DNA of 31,364 nt from an uncultured Ruminococcus sp. (GCA_937907215.1 CALESG010000084.1:1-31364), one strand, 5' to 3'; counted from the stretch's first letter, positions 1-9,431 are shown. A program made the numbers and translations. The notes: generated by a model not told the origin, from the sequence alone.

Positions 1-20
1 TGAAAAATACTCGGTTATTG

Positions 21-49
21 TTGACGTAATGAGTAATGTATGTTATAAT
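21..49 (+). promoter_or_regulatory. Promoter of the rightward capsule operon
   Basis: TTGACG at 21-26 and TATAAT at 44-49 are separated by exactly 17 bp, close to the sigma-A consensus. The predicted transcription start near 56 leaves a leader of about 50 nt before the first gene. No other equally good promoter was noticed before 9224, so this probably drives the whole operon. Confidence 0.8.
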
Positions 50-107
50 ATAAAAATACAGCTATGCAAGTCTTTCGGATTTGCTATACTAAGAAAGGGT
101 GGAATGA

Positions 108-569
108 ATGAAAAAGATCTGCTTTGTATCATCATCAGGTGGTCATTGGGAGGAACTCATGTGTCTCAGGGAAATCGCTGATGAAAATGACTCTTTTTTT
201 GTTACAGAAGAAGGCGGTCAGGTTAATGATGCTAATCTTAGTGAAAGATTTTATTGCGTTAAACAGATCAATAGACGTGAAAAACACTTTAAAAGACACT
301 TTATTAGTTCTTTTCGCAGGGCTTTCCTTATATTGAAGAAGGAAAAACCTGATGTTATTATAACTACGGGTGCACTCGCTGCATATCCGTTCTGCCTTAT
401 CGGAAAGCTTATGAGAAAAAAAGTAATCTATATCGAAACTTTTGCCCGTGTAAATGGGAAATCACTTACCGGAAAGCTGGTTTACCCATTTGCTGACCTC
501 TTTCTGATTCAGTGGGAAGAACTGCTGAAATGCTATCCGAAGGCTGTTTATGTTGGCGGAATATTTTAA
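108..569 (+). CDS. Alg14-like (PssD/CpsF-type) glycosyltransferase subunit
   Basis: 153 residues. The N-terminal SSGGH motif (residues 9-13) followed by a Rossmann-type fold is typical of the Alg14/PssD/CpsF family. In that family this subunit is the membrane-associated acceptor half of a split GT28-type transferase and works with an Alg13/PssE/CpsG partner, which is exactly the next gene, 11 bp downstream. Known bacterial pairs add the second sugar (often beta-1,4-linked galactose or glucuronic acid) to a lipid-linked capsule precursor; the sugar here cannot be read from sequence. The ATG has a good ribosome-binding site (AAGGGTGG, 95-102). It is the first gene of the operon, so the priming transferase must be encoded outside the window. 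Confidence 0.88.
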   Translation: MKKICFVSSSGGHWEELMCLREIADENDSFFVTEEGGQVNDANLSERFYCVKQINRREKHFKRHFISSFRRAFLILKKEKPDVIITTGALAAYPFCLIGKLMRKKVIYIETFARVNGKSLTGKLVYPFADLFLIQWEELLKCYPKAVYVGGIF

Positions 570-580
570 GGAGATTATAA

Positions 581-1060
581 ATGATTTTTATTGCGGTGGG
601 AACACAGAAATTCCAGTTGAACAGACTTCTTAAACAAATTGACGAGCTAATTGAATCAAAACAGATTACAGAAAAAGTTTTCGCTCAGATCGGAAATTCC
701 GATTACGAGCCCGTGAATTATGAATATACAGACTTCCTAAATAAGGAGGAGTTTGATAAATATGTGGGAAACTGTGATGTGCTTATTACTCACAGCGGTG
801 TTGGAACAATAATTTCTGGGCTTAATCAGAAAAAACCCGTGATCGTTTACCCCAGACTTGCCAAGTACAATGAACACGTTGATGATCATCAGCTTCAGAT
901 AGCTGAATCGTTTTCAATGCAGAATCTCGTACTTCTCTGTGGGGAGAAGGATGATCTTAATAAGCTTATACAGAAGGCTCGCAGTCATAAATTTTCTGTA
1001 TACCGCTCTCAGCGTGAAAATGTTATAAAAAAAGTACGGAGCTTTCTTAATTCAATTTAG
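581..1060 (+). CDS. Alg13-like (PssE/CpsG-type) glycosyltransferase catalytic subunit
   Basis: 159 residues matching the C-terminal, nucleotide-sugar-binding half of GT28 enzymes such as Alg13 and MurG. The N-terminus has the GTQ motif (residues 7-9). HSGVGT (71-76) and EHVDDHQ (98-104) correspond to the UDP-sugar binding segments of the family. It is expected to be a peripheral cytoplasmic protein recruited to the membrane by the preceding Alg14-like subunit. An AAGGAG ribosome-binding site lies before the ATG. The pairing of two short proteins in place of one full-length transferase is the normal arrangement for this family, so the split is not a frameshift. Confidence 0.9.
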   Translation: MIFIAVGTQKFQLNRLLKQIDELIESKQITEKVFAQIGNSDYEPVNYEYTDFLNKEEFDKYVGNCDVLITHSGVGTIISGLNQKKPVIVYPRLAKYNEHVDDHQLQIAESFSMQNLVLLCGEKDDLNKLIQKARSHKFSVYRSQRENVIKKVRSFLNSI

Positions 1061-1075
1061 CTTGGAGGTTTTAAC

Positions 1076-2203
1076 TTGAAAATAGATATTATTACTCTTC
1101 ACCGAGTGAGAAATTATGGTTCTTCATTGCAGACACTTGCTACTCAGAATTACTTTGAACAGAAGGACTGTAAGGCGGAGATCATAGACTACTATCCCGA
1201 GAGATATACCAGTTTAGGACTTCTCAAAAGGCTGAAGAATAAAAGTGAAAAATTAGCCAGCAATCCTATCCTTCTCTTTGGAGCAAGATGTGTTATATCA
1301 GTTTCATATGTGAAAAAAAAGCTGGTATTTGACTCTTTTTTGAAAAAATATATAAAAATGACACCACGTACATACAGAACCGAAAAGGAGCTTCTTGAGA
1401 ATGTTCCTGAGGCGGACGCTTACTGCACCGGAAGTGATCAGGTCTGGAACAGTTACTGGAACGAAGGAGTTGACAGACCACTTTACCTTAGCTTCGTATC
1501 TGAATCTGCATACAAATTCTCATATGCAGCGAGCATAGGTACTTCTAAGTTATCAGATGAAGAAAAATCTCAGGTGGTTCCGCTTCTTAAAGAATACAGG
1601 CATATTACAGTACGTGAAAATAATGGTGTGGAAATTTTAAGTGATGCAGGCATTGATGGTGCTGCTCAGATGCTTGATCCTACGCTTCTATTTAAAGCTA
1701 ATGAGTGGGATAAATATACCTCTGACAAATTTAGAAATAAGAAATATGTGGTTACATATAACCTTCATCACGATAAGAAGATCGACGAGTATGCTGCTAA
1801 AATTGCATCGGAGAAGAATCTGAAGGTGTTTAATATAAGTTATAATTTACATGACATTATTCGCAATGGCAAACTTAAATGGTGTCCAACTGTAGGCGAG
1901 TATCTTGGTCTTATCAGGGACGCTCAGTATGTCGTTACTGATTCTTTCCACGCAACAGTTTTCTCTCTTCTGTTCCATACAAATTTTATGGTAATCTATC
2001 CCGAAAAAGCAAGCAGCAGGCTCAGAAGCATTTTGAAGCTTACAGGACTTGATGAGCGTGGATGCGATAATATGCCTGATGTCAGACTGGCTGACAAGAA
2101 TATCGATTTTTCTGAAACTGATGCTGTGCTTGCTGCTGAAAGAAAGAATACTGAAAAATATATTGACATGATAATCAGTGAGATAAAAAGCCATAAAAAA
2201 TAA
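1076..2203 (+). CDS. Polysaccharide pyruvyl transferase family protein (PPT 1)
   Basis: 375 residues, the usual length for the CsaB/WcaK-like polysaccharide pyruvyl transferase family, which transfers pyruvate from phosphoenolpyruvate to a sugar to form a ketal on surface glycans. Family landmarks are TGSDQVWN (118-125), DPTLL (201-205) and DSFHATVF (289-296), the last carrying the conserved histidine. Translation starts at TTG 1076, supported by GGAGG 8 bp upstream and by alignment with the start of PPT 2 (both begin MKI followed by a beta strand). Acceptor sugar and stereochemistry are unknown. It sits directly before an FrhB-like gene, a recurrent pairing in capsule loci. Pyruvyl transfer is inferred from the family only; many members are untested. 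Confidence 0.88.
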   Translation: MKIDIITLHRVRNYGSSLQTLATQNYFEQKDCKAEIIDYYPERYTSLGLLKRLKNKSEKLASNPILLFGARCVISVSYVKKKLVFDSFLKKYIKMTPRTYRTEKELLENVPEADAYCTGSDQVWNSYWNEGVDRPLYLSFVSESAYKFSYAASIGTSKLSDEEKSQVVPLLKEYRHITVRENNGVEILSDAGIDGAAQMLDPTLLFKANEWDKYTSDKFRNKKYVVTYNLHHDKKIDEYAAKIASEKNLKVFNISYNLHDIIRNGKLKWCPTVGEYLGLIRDAQYVVTDSFHATVFSLLFHTNFMVIYPEKASSRLRSILKLTGLDERGCDNMPDVRLADKNIDFSETDAVLAAERKNTEKYIDMIISEIKSHKK

Positions 2204-2219
2204 GTGCTGGGAGATCAAT

Positions 2220-3389
2220 ATGATATTATTTGAAAATAGAAAGGATTGCTGCGGCTGCGGAGCGTGCTATAATGCTTGTCCCAAAAATGCAATTTATATG
2301 CAAGAGGATGACTACGGATACATTTATCCGGTCATTGACGGCACGTTGTGTGTAGAGTGCGGCAAATGCAGACAAGTCTGTGCTTTTCAGAATCATGAAG
2401 AAACAAACATTCCACTTTCGACTTATGCCGCTGCTGCGAAAAATAGCGATATCATTATGAAATCTTCCTCTGGTGGAATTTTTACTGCTCTGGCAGAGAA
2501 TTTTATCGAAAATAGTGGAATTGTGTTCGGCGCAGCTTTTGGAAAGGACTGGAATTTAAAACATATTGCTGCCCAAAATAAGGAGCAGCTACGTCAGCTC
2601 AGAGGTTCAAAATATATTCAAAGTTCCACAGGAACTACATTCAGACAGGTTCAAGAGCTTCTTAAATCAGGCAAAACTGTCCTTTATTCCGGTACGCCAT
2701 GCCAGATTGCAGGACTTAAAGGCTTTCTTGGCAGAGAATATGATAACCTTCTTACGGTGGATCTCGTATGTCATGGTGTTCCGAATAATCGTATGTTCCG
2801 TGATTATATCAGATTCCTGGAGCAAAAGCAAAATGGCAGGATAGTGGAGTATATCTTCAGAGATAAGTCAATGGGCTGGGGGAAAAACGGCAGTGCTGTA
2901 ATAGAATCTCCAAATGGAAAAAGATATAGAAAAAAACTCTGGGAGAGTGCGTCGTCATATCACTATTACTTCGCTACAAGCCTTATATGCCGTGAAAATT
3001 GCTATTCATGTCGATACGCCTGCGCAAACCGTCCTGCAGATATTACTCTTGGCGATTACTGGGGTATAGAAAAGGCTCATCCGCAGTATCTAAGCGATAA
3101 GCTTCTCGATGATACAAAGGGTATTTCTGTTGTTATTGCTAACACAGAAAAGGGGAATAGTTATATTCAACGGATCAGTGATGCTGTTGAGCTGAAGTCA
3201 TCTAACTTTGATGCGGCTTCGTCTGGAAACGAACGCCTCAGACATGGTTCTGAGTGCAGTTCTAAGCGAGCTGAGCTTCTCAGAATATATAAAAATGGCG
3301 GATGGTCTGCCGTTGATAATCATCACAACACTAATACCGCCTGCCCTAAAGAGATATCTCAAGGGCAGATGATCAGGAGGTTACTTTGA
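2220..3389 (+). CDS. FrhB-like iron-sulfur flavoprotein (coenzyme F420 hydrogenase beta family), copy 1
   Basis: 389 residues. The N-terminus has two complete [4Fe-4S] ferredoxin motifs: C10-C13-C16-C20-P and C44-C47-C50-C54. The remainder resembles the N- and C-terminal domains of the F420 hydrogenase/dehydrogenase beta subunit, including a KSSSGG segment, GTPCQ, LVCHG and a C-terminal cysteine cluster (CRENCYSC followed by DITLGDYWG). In methanogens this family binds FAD and iron-sulfur clusters and passes electrons to F420. In capsule loci of Firmicutes and Bacteroidetes its substrate is not established. Its position between a PPT and a glycosyltransferase suggests redox tailoring of the glycan or its precursor. 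The stop overlaps the TTG start of the next gene, so translation is probably coupled. Confidence 0.87.
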   Translation: MILFENRKDCCGCGACYNACPKNAIYMQEDDYGYIYPVIDGTLCVECGKCRQVCAFQNHEETNIPLSTYAAAAKNSDIIMKSSSGGIFTALAENFIENSGIVFGAAFGKDWNLKHIAAQNKEQLRQLRGSKYIQSSTGTTFRQVQELLKSGKTVLYSGTPCQIAGLKGFLGREYDNLLTVDLVCHGVPNNRMFRDYIRFLEQKQNGRIVEYIFRDKSMGWGKNGSAVIESPNGKRYRKKLWESASSYHYYFATSLICRENCYSCRYACANRPADITLGDYWGIEKAHPQYLSDKLLDDTKGISVVIANTEKGNSYIQRISDAVELKSSNFDAASSGNERLRHGSECSSKRAELLRIYKNGGWSAVDNHHNTNTACPKEISQGQMIRRLL

Positions 3390-4477
3390 AAAAAATCAGA
3401 ATTGCTATGATAATGAACGATTTCAATATGAATGGAATCAGCATGGTCGTTTTAAATTATTGCCGTCATATTGATAGAAATAAATTTGATGTAACTATTA
3501 TAACCGGAGCTCCCGTTGCTCAGCTCAATGCTGATGAGTGTGAACATCTTGGGATAGATGTGAAGGTACTTCCTTCCAGAAAGGAAAGCAGTGTAAAATT
3601 CTATCTTGCACTCTTCAAAGAGATTTCACGCAAGAAGTATGATATCGTCCATGTCCACGGAAATAGTGCCATGATCACGCCGGAGCTGTTTATTTCGTTC
3701 GTAAAGAGAGTTAATGTGCGAATTGCACATTCCCATAATTCCACATGTGATCACATGAAGATTCACAAGCTGCTTCTTCCGTTTTTTAATATGTTTCATA
3801 ACCATGGATTTGCGTGCAGCTCACTTGCCGGAAATTGGCTCTTTAAAAACGGCAGATTCGATGTTATACCCAATGGCTTCGATGTCGAGCGTTTTAGATT
3901 TAATCCTGAGATGCGTAATGAAATAAGAAGAAAACTTGGTCTTGAGGACAAGTTTATAATAGGTCATATTGGAAGATTCAATAACCAGAAGAATCACCCA
4001 TTTCTGCTTGATGTTTTTGAAAAGGCTGCTGCCATGAATAAAAACATTTATCTGGTTCTCGTCGGAAACGGTCCTGACTATGATAAAGTAAATGCACTTA
4101 TTGACAAACATCCTTATAAAGAGCGTATCATTCTTTATGGCGAAACGTCATGTACTGAAGAGATTTATAACGCTATGGATGTTTTTGTATTTCCATCAAA
4201 ATATGAGGGATTAGGCATTGTTCTTCTTGAGGCACAGATTTGTGGATTGCCGTGCGTTACATCCGATGTTGTGCCTCCAGAGGCTATAATTTCTGAAAAT
4301 ACTGTTGCGCTTCCACTTGATGCTGGTGCATCGGAATGGAGTGGAAGAATTCTCACGATGTGTGAAAATAACCGTGAAGAGGTTTATGCCAGAAATTTTG
4401 ACACTATCCAGAAATATAATATTATTAAAAATGTTCGTTACCTTGAAGATATATATTCTAGTCTTGTAAAATCTTGA
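3386..4477 (+). CDS. GT4-type glycosyltransferase
   Basis: 363 residues with a GT-B fold. The N-terminal acceptor domain starts at residue 4 with a glycine-containing turn (NMNGIS). The donor domain contains IGRFNNQKN (195-203) and the retaining-family EX7E motif (E274 and E282 in YEGLGIVLLEAQ). It should add a nucleotide-activated sugar, with retention, to the lipid-linked repeat unit at the cytoplasmic membrane face. The start is TTG 3386, with AGGAGG 5 bp upstream; this start overlaps the stop of the FrhB-like gene. Donor and linkage cannot be deduced. It is similar in layout to the other GT4 gene at 10606-11733. Confidence 0.88.
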   Translation: MKKIRIAMIMNDFNMNGISMVVLNYCRHIDRNKFDVTIITGAPVAQLNADECEHLGIDVKVLPSRKESSVKFYLALFKEISRKKYDIVHVHGNSAMITPELFISFVKRVNVRIAHSHNSTCDHMKIHKLLLPFFNMFHNHGFACSSLAGNWLFKNGRFDVIPNGFDVERFRFNPEMRNEIRRKLGLEDKFIIGHIGRFNNQKNHPFLLDVFEKAAAMNKNIYLVLVGNGPDYDKVNALIDKHPYKERIILYGETSCTEEIYNAMDVFVFPSKYEGLGIVLLEAQICGLPCVTSDVVPPEAIISENTVALPLDAGASEWSGRILTMCENNREEVYARNFDTIQKYNIIKNVRYLEDIYSSLVKS

Positions 4478-4502
4478 ACAAGACGTTTTGAGGAGATAGA
4501 AA

Positions 4503-5462
4503 ATGAACAATATTCTTATAAGTATTCTCATACCAGTTTATAATGCTGAAGGGCATATTGGACGATGTATTGACAGCATTCTCGCTCAAACTCACAAAGA
4601 TCTTGAGATAGTTCTTATTGATGATGGTTCGTCGGATAATTCACTGAAGATATGTAAAGAATATGCTGAAAAAGACAGTCGTATTGTAGTGCTGCATAAA
4701 GAAAATGGCGGTGTATCCTCTGCAAGAAATCTTGGGCTTGAATCATGCAGTGGTGAGTATATCGGATTTATTGACTCTGATGATTATATTGAGAACAATA
4801 TGTATGAGGAGCTTCTTTCTGCTGCATTGAAGCATGATACTGGAATTTCCATGTGTGCATATAATCTTATAAAAGGCAAAACTAAGGATATAAAGGGATT
4901 TTACAACGATGTTGATACAATTACAAATACTCAGCTGATGAAGGATATCTATACATATAAAAATATGGGAGTTCTGTGGAACAAGTTGTTTAAGAGAACT
5001 GTTTTCTTCAGTAATGATAACAGTCTTACACGTTTTAATGAAGATCTTCATTTCTGTGAGGATGTACTGATACTCACTGAGATAACCAAAAATAGCAGCT
5101 ATATTGCTGTATGCAGCAAGGCGCTTTACAATTATGTCATCAATGAGGATAGTCTTTGTCACGGCGGGATAAGTGAGCGTCGGCTTACTATTCTGAAGGC
5201 ACTCGATCTTATTACTGCAAAGTGCAGTGAGAATTTTCCGTCTATTATAAAGTTTGCTGAGTATTTCTCTATTAGCAACAAAATAGGTACATTACTCAAG
5301 CTAATGGATACGAATTCTATTCCAGACAAAAAACTGAGGATCAATGCACTGAAAAAGGATTTGAAAAAACACGCAAAATCTATTGATGCAAAAATGAAGC
5401 TCAAAATTTTAATTGCTGTGTATTTTCCATCTGTATATAAGCTTATGAAGAAAATTAAGTAA
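4503..5462 (+). CDS. GT2 family glycosyltransferase
   Basis: 319 residues with a GT-A fold and the inverting GT2 signature. It starts with the strand SILIPVYN, followed by the nucleotide-binding DDGS (40-43), the NGGVSSARN segment and the metal-binding DSDD (91-94). The C-terminal half is variable, as expected for an acceptor-recognition region, and ends in a basic tail (KLMKKIK) that may touch the membrane. GAGGAG precedes the ATG. It sits 25 bp after the GT4 gene in the same operon and would add another sugar of the repeat unit. Confidence 0.9.
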   Translation: MNNILISILIPVYNAEGHIGRCIDSILAQTHKDLEIVLIDDGSSDNSLKICKEYAEKDSRIVVLHKENGGVSSARNLGLESCSGEYIGFIDSDDYIENNMYEELLSAALKHDTGISMCAYNLIKGKTKDIKGFYNDVDTITNTQLMKDIYTYKNMGVLWNKLFKRTVFFSNDNSLTRFNEDLHFCEDVLILTEITKNSSYIAVCSKALYNYVINEDSLCHGGISERRLTILKALDLITAKCSENFPSIIKFAEYFSISNKIGTLLKLMDTNSIPDKKLRINALKKDLKKHAKSIDAKMKLKILIAVYFPSVYKLMKKIK

Positions 5463-5510
5463 AAGCTTTGCTCATTACAGAGAATTTTTTGATATATAGA
5501 GGTAAAATAA

Positions 5511-6623
5511 ATGAAAATAGGAATTGTGACCTTCCAGAGGGCTGATAATCAAGGTGCTTTGCTTCAGTGTTATGCTTTGTATTCTTACCTTAAAAATCTG
5601 GAAAGAAATACTGAAGTCATAGATTACAGAAATAATAATATTGAGAAAGTTTATAAGATTTTTCCATTATCGAAAAATCCTAAACTCATGGCAAGAAAAT
5701 GGCTGAAAGGCATATGCTGCTATGGAGAGCTGAAAAGACGACATGAGAATTTTGAACGCATCAGGAAGAAAATCAGCTTTTCATCTTCTATGTCTATCAG
5801 TGATATTCGGCAGGGAAGTGCTGTATATGATCTTATAATAACTGGAAGTGATCAGGTGTGGAATACTGATATCACAAGAGGATTCGATGATGTGTATTAT
5901 CTAAATTTTTCAGGAAATCATATCCGCGCCAGCTATGCTGCAAGTATCGGAAGTACTGAAAATTCAGACTTCGATAAGGATTATTTTAGAAATTCGATTT
6001 CTGCTCTAGACAGAATATCCGTCCGTGAAAATGATGCTGCGGAATTTATTTCACGTAAAACGTCAAAAAATGTTGTACAGTGCATTGACCCTACGCTCCT
6101 GCTTGATAAATCAGCCTGGGAAAAGCTTTCAGATGAAACTGATATAAGACTGCCGGAGAGATATATTCTGCTCTACTATGTGCAGCACAACCCTGATTTG
6201 CTGAAAATCGCTGAAAAGCTTGCTAAGGAGCGAAATATCCCTGTGGTGTGCTTTGAAAAGAGCGTGAAGCTTGATTGTGAAATGATCTACAATAAAACAG
6301 CCGGACCTGCGGAATTTGTTAAAATGATTCGCAATGCCGAAACGGTTGTAACTTCATCCTTCCACGCAACGGTATTTTCCTGTATTTTCAGCAGAGATAT
6401 ACATATAATCGCTCACTCAGTTACTGGCTCGAGAGTTATTTCTCTAACTGAAATGTTCGGTATAGGGAAAAGGATATATTCATCTTATCAGGACTTCGAG
6501 AGAAAATATTCCATAGATCAAAAATTGGAATATAACCATGATGAATATCTTGTTCAGCTTGAAAAATCAGAAAATTATTTGAAAGAGCTGATAGTACTTG
6601 CAGGAGGTAAAGTTAATGAATAA
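5511..6623 (+). CDS. Polysaccharide pyruvyl transferase family protein (PPT 2)
   Basis: 370 residues, collinear with PPT 1. It shows TGSDQVWN (111-118), a DPTLLL segment near 193-198 and SFHATVF (283-289). It is clearly a homologue rather than a recent duplicate, because only the motifs and overall layout are strongly shared. It is expected to transfer pyruvate from PEP to a different position or sugar than PPT 1, but this is inference. The ATG has an AGAGGT ribosome-binding site. The 3' end overlaps the flippase start by 8 bp, and the flippase ribosome-binding site lies inside this gene. Confidence 0.88.
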   Translation: MKIGIVTFQRADNQGALLQCYALYSYLKNLERNTEVIDYRNNNIEKVYKIFPLSKNPKLMARKWLKGICCYGELKRRHENFERIRKKISFSSSMSISDIRQGSAVYDLIITGSDQVWNTDITRGFDDVYYLNFSGNHIRASYAASIGSTENSDFDKDYFRNSISALDRISVRENDAAEFISRKTSKNVVQCIDPTLLLDKSAWEKLSDETDIRLPERYILLYYVQHNPDLLKIAEKLAKERNIPVVCFEKSVKLDCEMIYNKTAGPAEFVKMIRNAETVVTSSFHATVFSCIFSRDIHIIAHSVTGSRVISLTEMFGIGKRIYSSYQDFERKYSIDQKLEYNHDEYLVQLEKSENYLKELIVLAGGKVNE

Positions 6624-8037
6624 AGGAAAAGAACTCGCTAAAAATACACTTATACTTACATTTGGTAAGATCTGTACACAGTTCGTAAGCTTCCTGTTGC
6701 TTCCGTTATATACGGCACTTCTTCAGCCAGAGGAATTTGGCATTGTTGATTTGTTCAACACCTACATTACACTTCTCGTCCCACTTTTCAACTGGCAGTT
6801 TGAAAACGGACTGTTTCGATTCATGCTCGATTGTCGAGGGAATAAGGACGAGCAGTCAAAAATATTTTCAACTGTGTTCTTTACAAATATCGCTCAGGCT
6901 CTGTTATATATAATCTTCTTCTTAGTATTTCAGAATTTCATTTCTTCTGAATACAAGGTGTTCCTTGCGATCGATGTTGTGCTGAACATATTCCTTAACA
7001 CATTGCTGCAATTTCCAAGAGGACTCGGAAACAGTAAGGCGTATGCTTTTGGAAGCTTTCTGTCTGCGTCATCAGCTGTTGTATTCAATGTGGTACTTAT
7101 CGCCGGATGCAGAATGGGAGCATATGGAATGTTCATCGCTGCCGTAATATCAAAGATACTGACTATCTTATACTTGTTTTTCTCTCAGAAGGCCTGGAGA
7201 TATATGTCTTTAAAGCTTTACAGCTTTAGTGAATTCAAAAGTATCAGCAAATATTCTTTTCCACTTATTCCTAACCAGCTTTCGTGGTGGGTGATAAGCG
7301 CTTCAAACAGAACTATAATCGCACACTTTATTAATGTTGCAGCTAATGGTATTTATTCAGTAGCAAATAAATTCTCATCGGTATTTATTACATTCTATAA
7401 TATATTCAATATGTCATGGACAGAATCGGTTTCCATCCACATGAACGACGATGACAGTGAGGAGTTTCTTACAGATACTATAAACTCTATGTTCAAGCTG
7501 TTCTCCTCGATTTGTATAGGAATCATTGCCGCAATGCCGTTTCTATTCCCGTATTTAGTTGACGCAAAATACAGCGAATCATACTATCAGATTCCAATTC
7601 AGCTTATTGCTGTTTTGTTTCAAGTTGTAGTTGGTCTTTATAGTGTTATTTATGTAGCTCTGAAAAAATCAGTCGAGATTGCAAAAACTTCACTAATTGC
7701 CGCTATCGTAAATGTGGCTGTAAACATTACCCTTATTCACTTTATTGGATTGTATTCAGCTTCGCTGTCTGTATTGTGTGCTTATGCGACTATGGCGATC
7801 TACAGATACTTCCATGTAAAAAAATATATGAATCTCAAGCTTAAGGGTTGGGTAGTTATTTCCACTGTGATTGCTGCTGGTATAACTCTTGCTGCTTACT
7901 ATTACCGCAATATGATCATTTGCGGTGCAGTACTTGCAGGTGTGGCAGTGTATGCGTTCATTCTCAACAAGAGCTTTCTTAAGTCTACTGCCCAGATTGC
8001 CAAAAATAAATTCAAAGCCATAATTCATAAGAAGTAA
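6616..8037 (+). CDS. Wzx-type polysaccharide flippase (MOP superfamily)
   Basis: 473 residues, almost entirely hydrophobic, with about 12-14 predicted membrane helices, matching the length and profile of Wzx/RfbX flippases that move undecaprenyl-linked repeat units across the membrane. The N-terminus (NTLILTFGKICTQFVSFLLL) and the LPLYTALLQPEEFG segment are typical of the polysaccharide-biosynthesis branch of the MOP superfamily. I place the start at ATG 6616 because AGGAGG (6602-6607) precedes it; an in-frame TTG at 6598 would put that site inside the protein. It overlaps the end of PPT 2. A flippase together with the Wzy-like gene on the opposite strand indicates a Wzx/Wzy-dependent pathway. 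Confidence 0.9.
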   Translation: MNKGKELAKNTLILTFGKICTQFVSFLLLPLYTALLQPEEFGIVDLFNTYITLLVPLFNWQFENGLFRFMLDCRGNKDEQSKIFSTVFFTNIAQALLYIIFFLVFQNFISSEYKVFLAIDVVLNIFLNTLLQFPRGLGNSKAYAFGSFLSASSAVVFNVVLIAGCRMGAYGMFIAAVISKILTILYLFFSQKAWRYMSLKLYSFSEFKSISKYSFPLIPNQLSWWVISASNRTIIAHFINVAANGIYSVANKFSSVFITFYNIFNMSWTESVSIHMNDDDSEEFLTDTINSMFKLFSSICIGIIAAMPFLFPYLVDAKYSESYYQIPIQLIAVLFQVVVGLYSVIYVALKKSVEIAKTSLIAAIVNVAVNITLIHFIGLYSASLSVLCAYATMAIYRYFHVKKYMNLKLKGWVVISTVIAAGITLAAYYYRNMIICGAVLAGVAVYAFILNKSFLKSTAQIAKNKFKAIIHKK

Positions 8038-8048
8038 GGAGCATTGAT

Positions 8049-9224
8049 ATGAACTCTGATACTATTAAAATATTTACTCGGAAAGAGGATTGCTGCGGAT
8101 GCAGCACTTGTATGACTGTATGTCCAAAAGATGCGATAAGCATGAAACCCGATGAAAAAGGATTTCTTTATCCTGAGATCGACAATGCAAAATGTGTAAA
8201 GTGCGGACTTTGCGTCAAGAACTGTGCTTTCCAGAACGGATATAAAACTCCTGAAAACTTTGAAACTCCGCTTGTATATGCCGTCAAGCACAGAAATCCT
8301 GACGAAAGAAAAACTAGTCGCTCAGGTGGAATGTTCATTGCTGCAGCGGATTGGATTCTTTCAAAAGACGGAGTGATCTATGGTGCAGGCTATGGAAATA
8401 ATTTTTATGTAATGCATAAACGTGCTGATAATAAGGAGACTCTCTTCGATTTTAAAGGCTCAAAGTATGTTCAGAGCGATATGAATACTATATTTCGACA
8501 GGTTATTGATGATTTAAAGAATGACAGATACGTCTTATTTTCAGGTACTCCATGCCAGACGGCGGGACTGTATAGCTGTATGAAAAATGTTAATACTGAT
8601 AAGCTTTATGTCTGCGATCTCGTCTGTCACGGGACTCCTAGTCCTTATGTTTGGAGAGATTACCTTAAATTCTCTGAGAAAAGATATAAAAGCAAAGTAG
8701 TAAAGACAGATTTTCGTGATAAAAAGTTCGGCTGGAATACTCATATAGAGTCGCTTTGGTTTGAAAACGGTAAAAAAATCTCAAGTCAACTTTATACAAA
8801 GCTTTTCTATAAGCATATCATGTTCAGACCATCATGCGGAAATTGTAAGTATACCAATACAAGACGACCCGGAGATTTTACTATTGCAGATTTCTGGGGA
8901 ATAGAAAAGGCTGTTCCTGGATTTGACGATAATAAGGGCGTTTCACTCGTGTTTCTGAATACGGAAAAGGGTAGGGAGCTCTTTGAAACTGTTTCGGATA
9001 ATATCGAGTTCAAGTCTAGTTGCCTCAAGGACTGTATGCAGCATAACTTGAAAGCTCCATCGGTAATATCCGATCAGACTGGTGCTTTCTGGAAAGACTA
9101 CCTCGAAAACGGATTTGAGTTTGCTGCAAAAAAATATGGCACTCTAAATTTTAAGGATGAAACAAAATTTAAGCTTAAGCTTCGGCTGAAACCTGTTTTG
9201 AAAAAACTTGGATTGAAAAAATAA
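8049..9224 (+). CDS. FrhB-like iron-sulfur flavoprotein (coenzyme F420 hydrogenase beta family), copy 2
   Basis: 391 residues with the same architecture as the protein at 2220-3389. Two [4Fe-4S] motifs (C15-C18-C21-C25-P and C49-C52-C55-C59) precede the F420-hydrogenase-beta-like domains with SRSGGM, SGTPCQ, LVCHG and a terminal cysteine cluster (CGNCKYTNTRRPGDF). All cluster cysteines of the ferredoxin part are intact, so it is probably a working redox protein. It is the last gene of the operon and is followed by a strong hairpin. Two FrhB-like proteins alongside three PPTs argue for a repeated redox-plus-pyruvyl tailoring scheme; the substrate is unknown. Confidence 0.87.
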   Translation: MNSDTIKIFTRKEDCCGCSTCMTVCPKDAISMKPDEKGFLYPEIDNAKCVKCGLCVKNCAFQNGYKTPENFETPLVYAVKHRNPDERKTSRSGGMFIAAADWILSKDGVIYGAGYGNNFYVMHKRADNKETLFDFKGSKYVQSDMNTIFRQVIDDLKNDRYVLFSGTPCQTAGLYSCMKNVNTDKLYVCDLVCHGTPSPYVWRDYLKFSEKRYKSKVVKTDFRDKKFGWNTHIESLWFENGKKISSQLYTKLFYKHIMFRPSCGNCKYTNTRRPGDFTIADFWGIEKAVPGFDDNKGVSLVFLNTEKGRELFETVSDNIEFKSSCLKDCMQHNLKAPSVISDQTGAFWKDYLENGFEFAAKKYGTLNFKDETKFKLKLRLKPVLKKLGLKK

Positions 9225-9231
9225 TAATTCT

Positions 9232-9263
9232 TAAAGCAGCATATCGTTTGGTATGCTGCTTTA
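9232..9263 (+). terminator. Hairpin terminator after the rightward capsule operon
   Basis: A perfect 12-bp stem (TAAAGCAGCATA at 9232-9243 with its complement at 9252-9263) encloses an 8-nt loop and is followed by a T-rich stretch. It starts 7 bp after the stop of the second FrhB-like gene. Confidence 0.8.
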
Positions 9264-9370
9264 TTCTCTTCAATGTTCAGTTTTGCACATCATTAGGGAT
9301 AATATTATCATCAAGAACTTCAGTATGAAGCATGATGTTGAGTCTAACAATAATGAAATAATTGAATAAT

Positions 9371-9408
9371 ACAAAAACTCCTGTGGATTATCCTCAGGAG
9401 TTTTTTGT
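9371..9408. terminator. Bidirectional terminator between convergent capsule operons
   Basis: The stem AAAAACTCCTG/CAGGAGTTTTT (9373-9383 with 9395-9405), plus an inner GGA/TCC pairing, leaves a T run on both strands. It lies 24 bp after the stop of the leftward Wzy gene, so its main job is probably ending the leftward transcript. Confidence 0.8.
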
Positions 9409-9431
9409 CATTATAACATCTAAATAATATT

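Noticed and set aside
108..1060. Frameshifted single glycosyltransferase
   Set aside because: The two short proteins match the normal Alg14-like and Alg13-like split, each with its own start and ribosome-binding site.
1847..2218. 123-codon minus-strand frame opposite PPT 1
   Set aside because: It lies inside a well-supported gene, with no ribosome-binding site or recognisable protein features.
6598..6615. Upstream TTG start for the flippase
   Set aside because: It would place the AGGAGG ribosome-binding site inside the coding sequence; ATG 6616 is correctly spaced.
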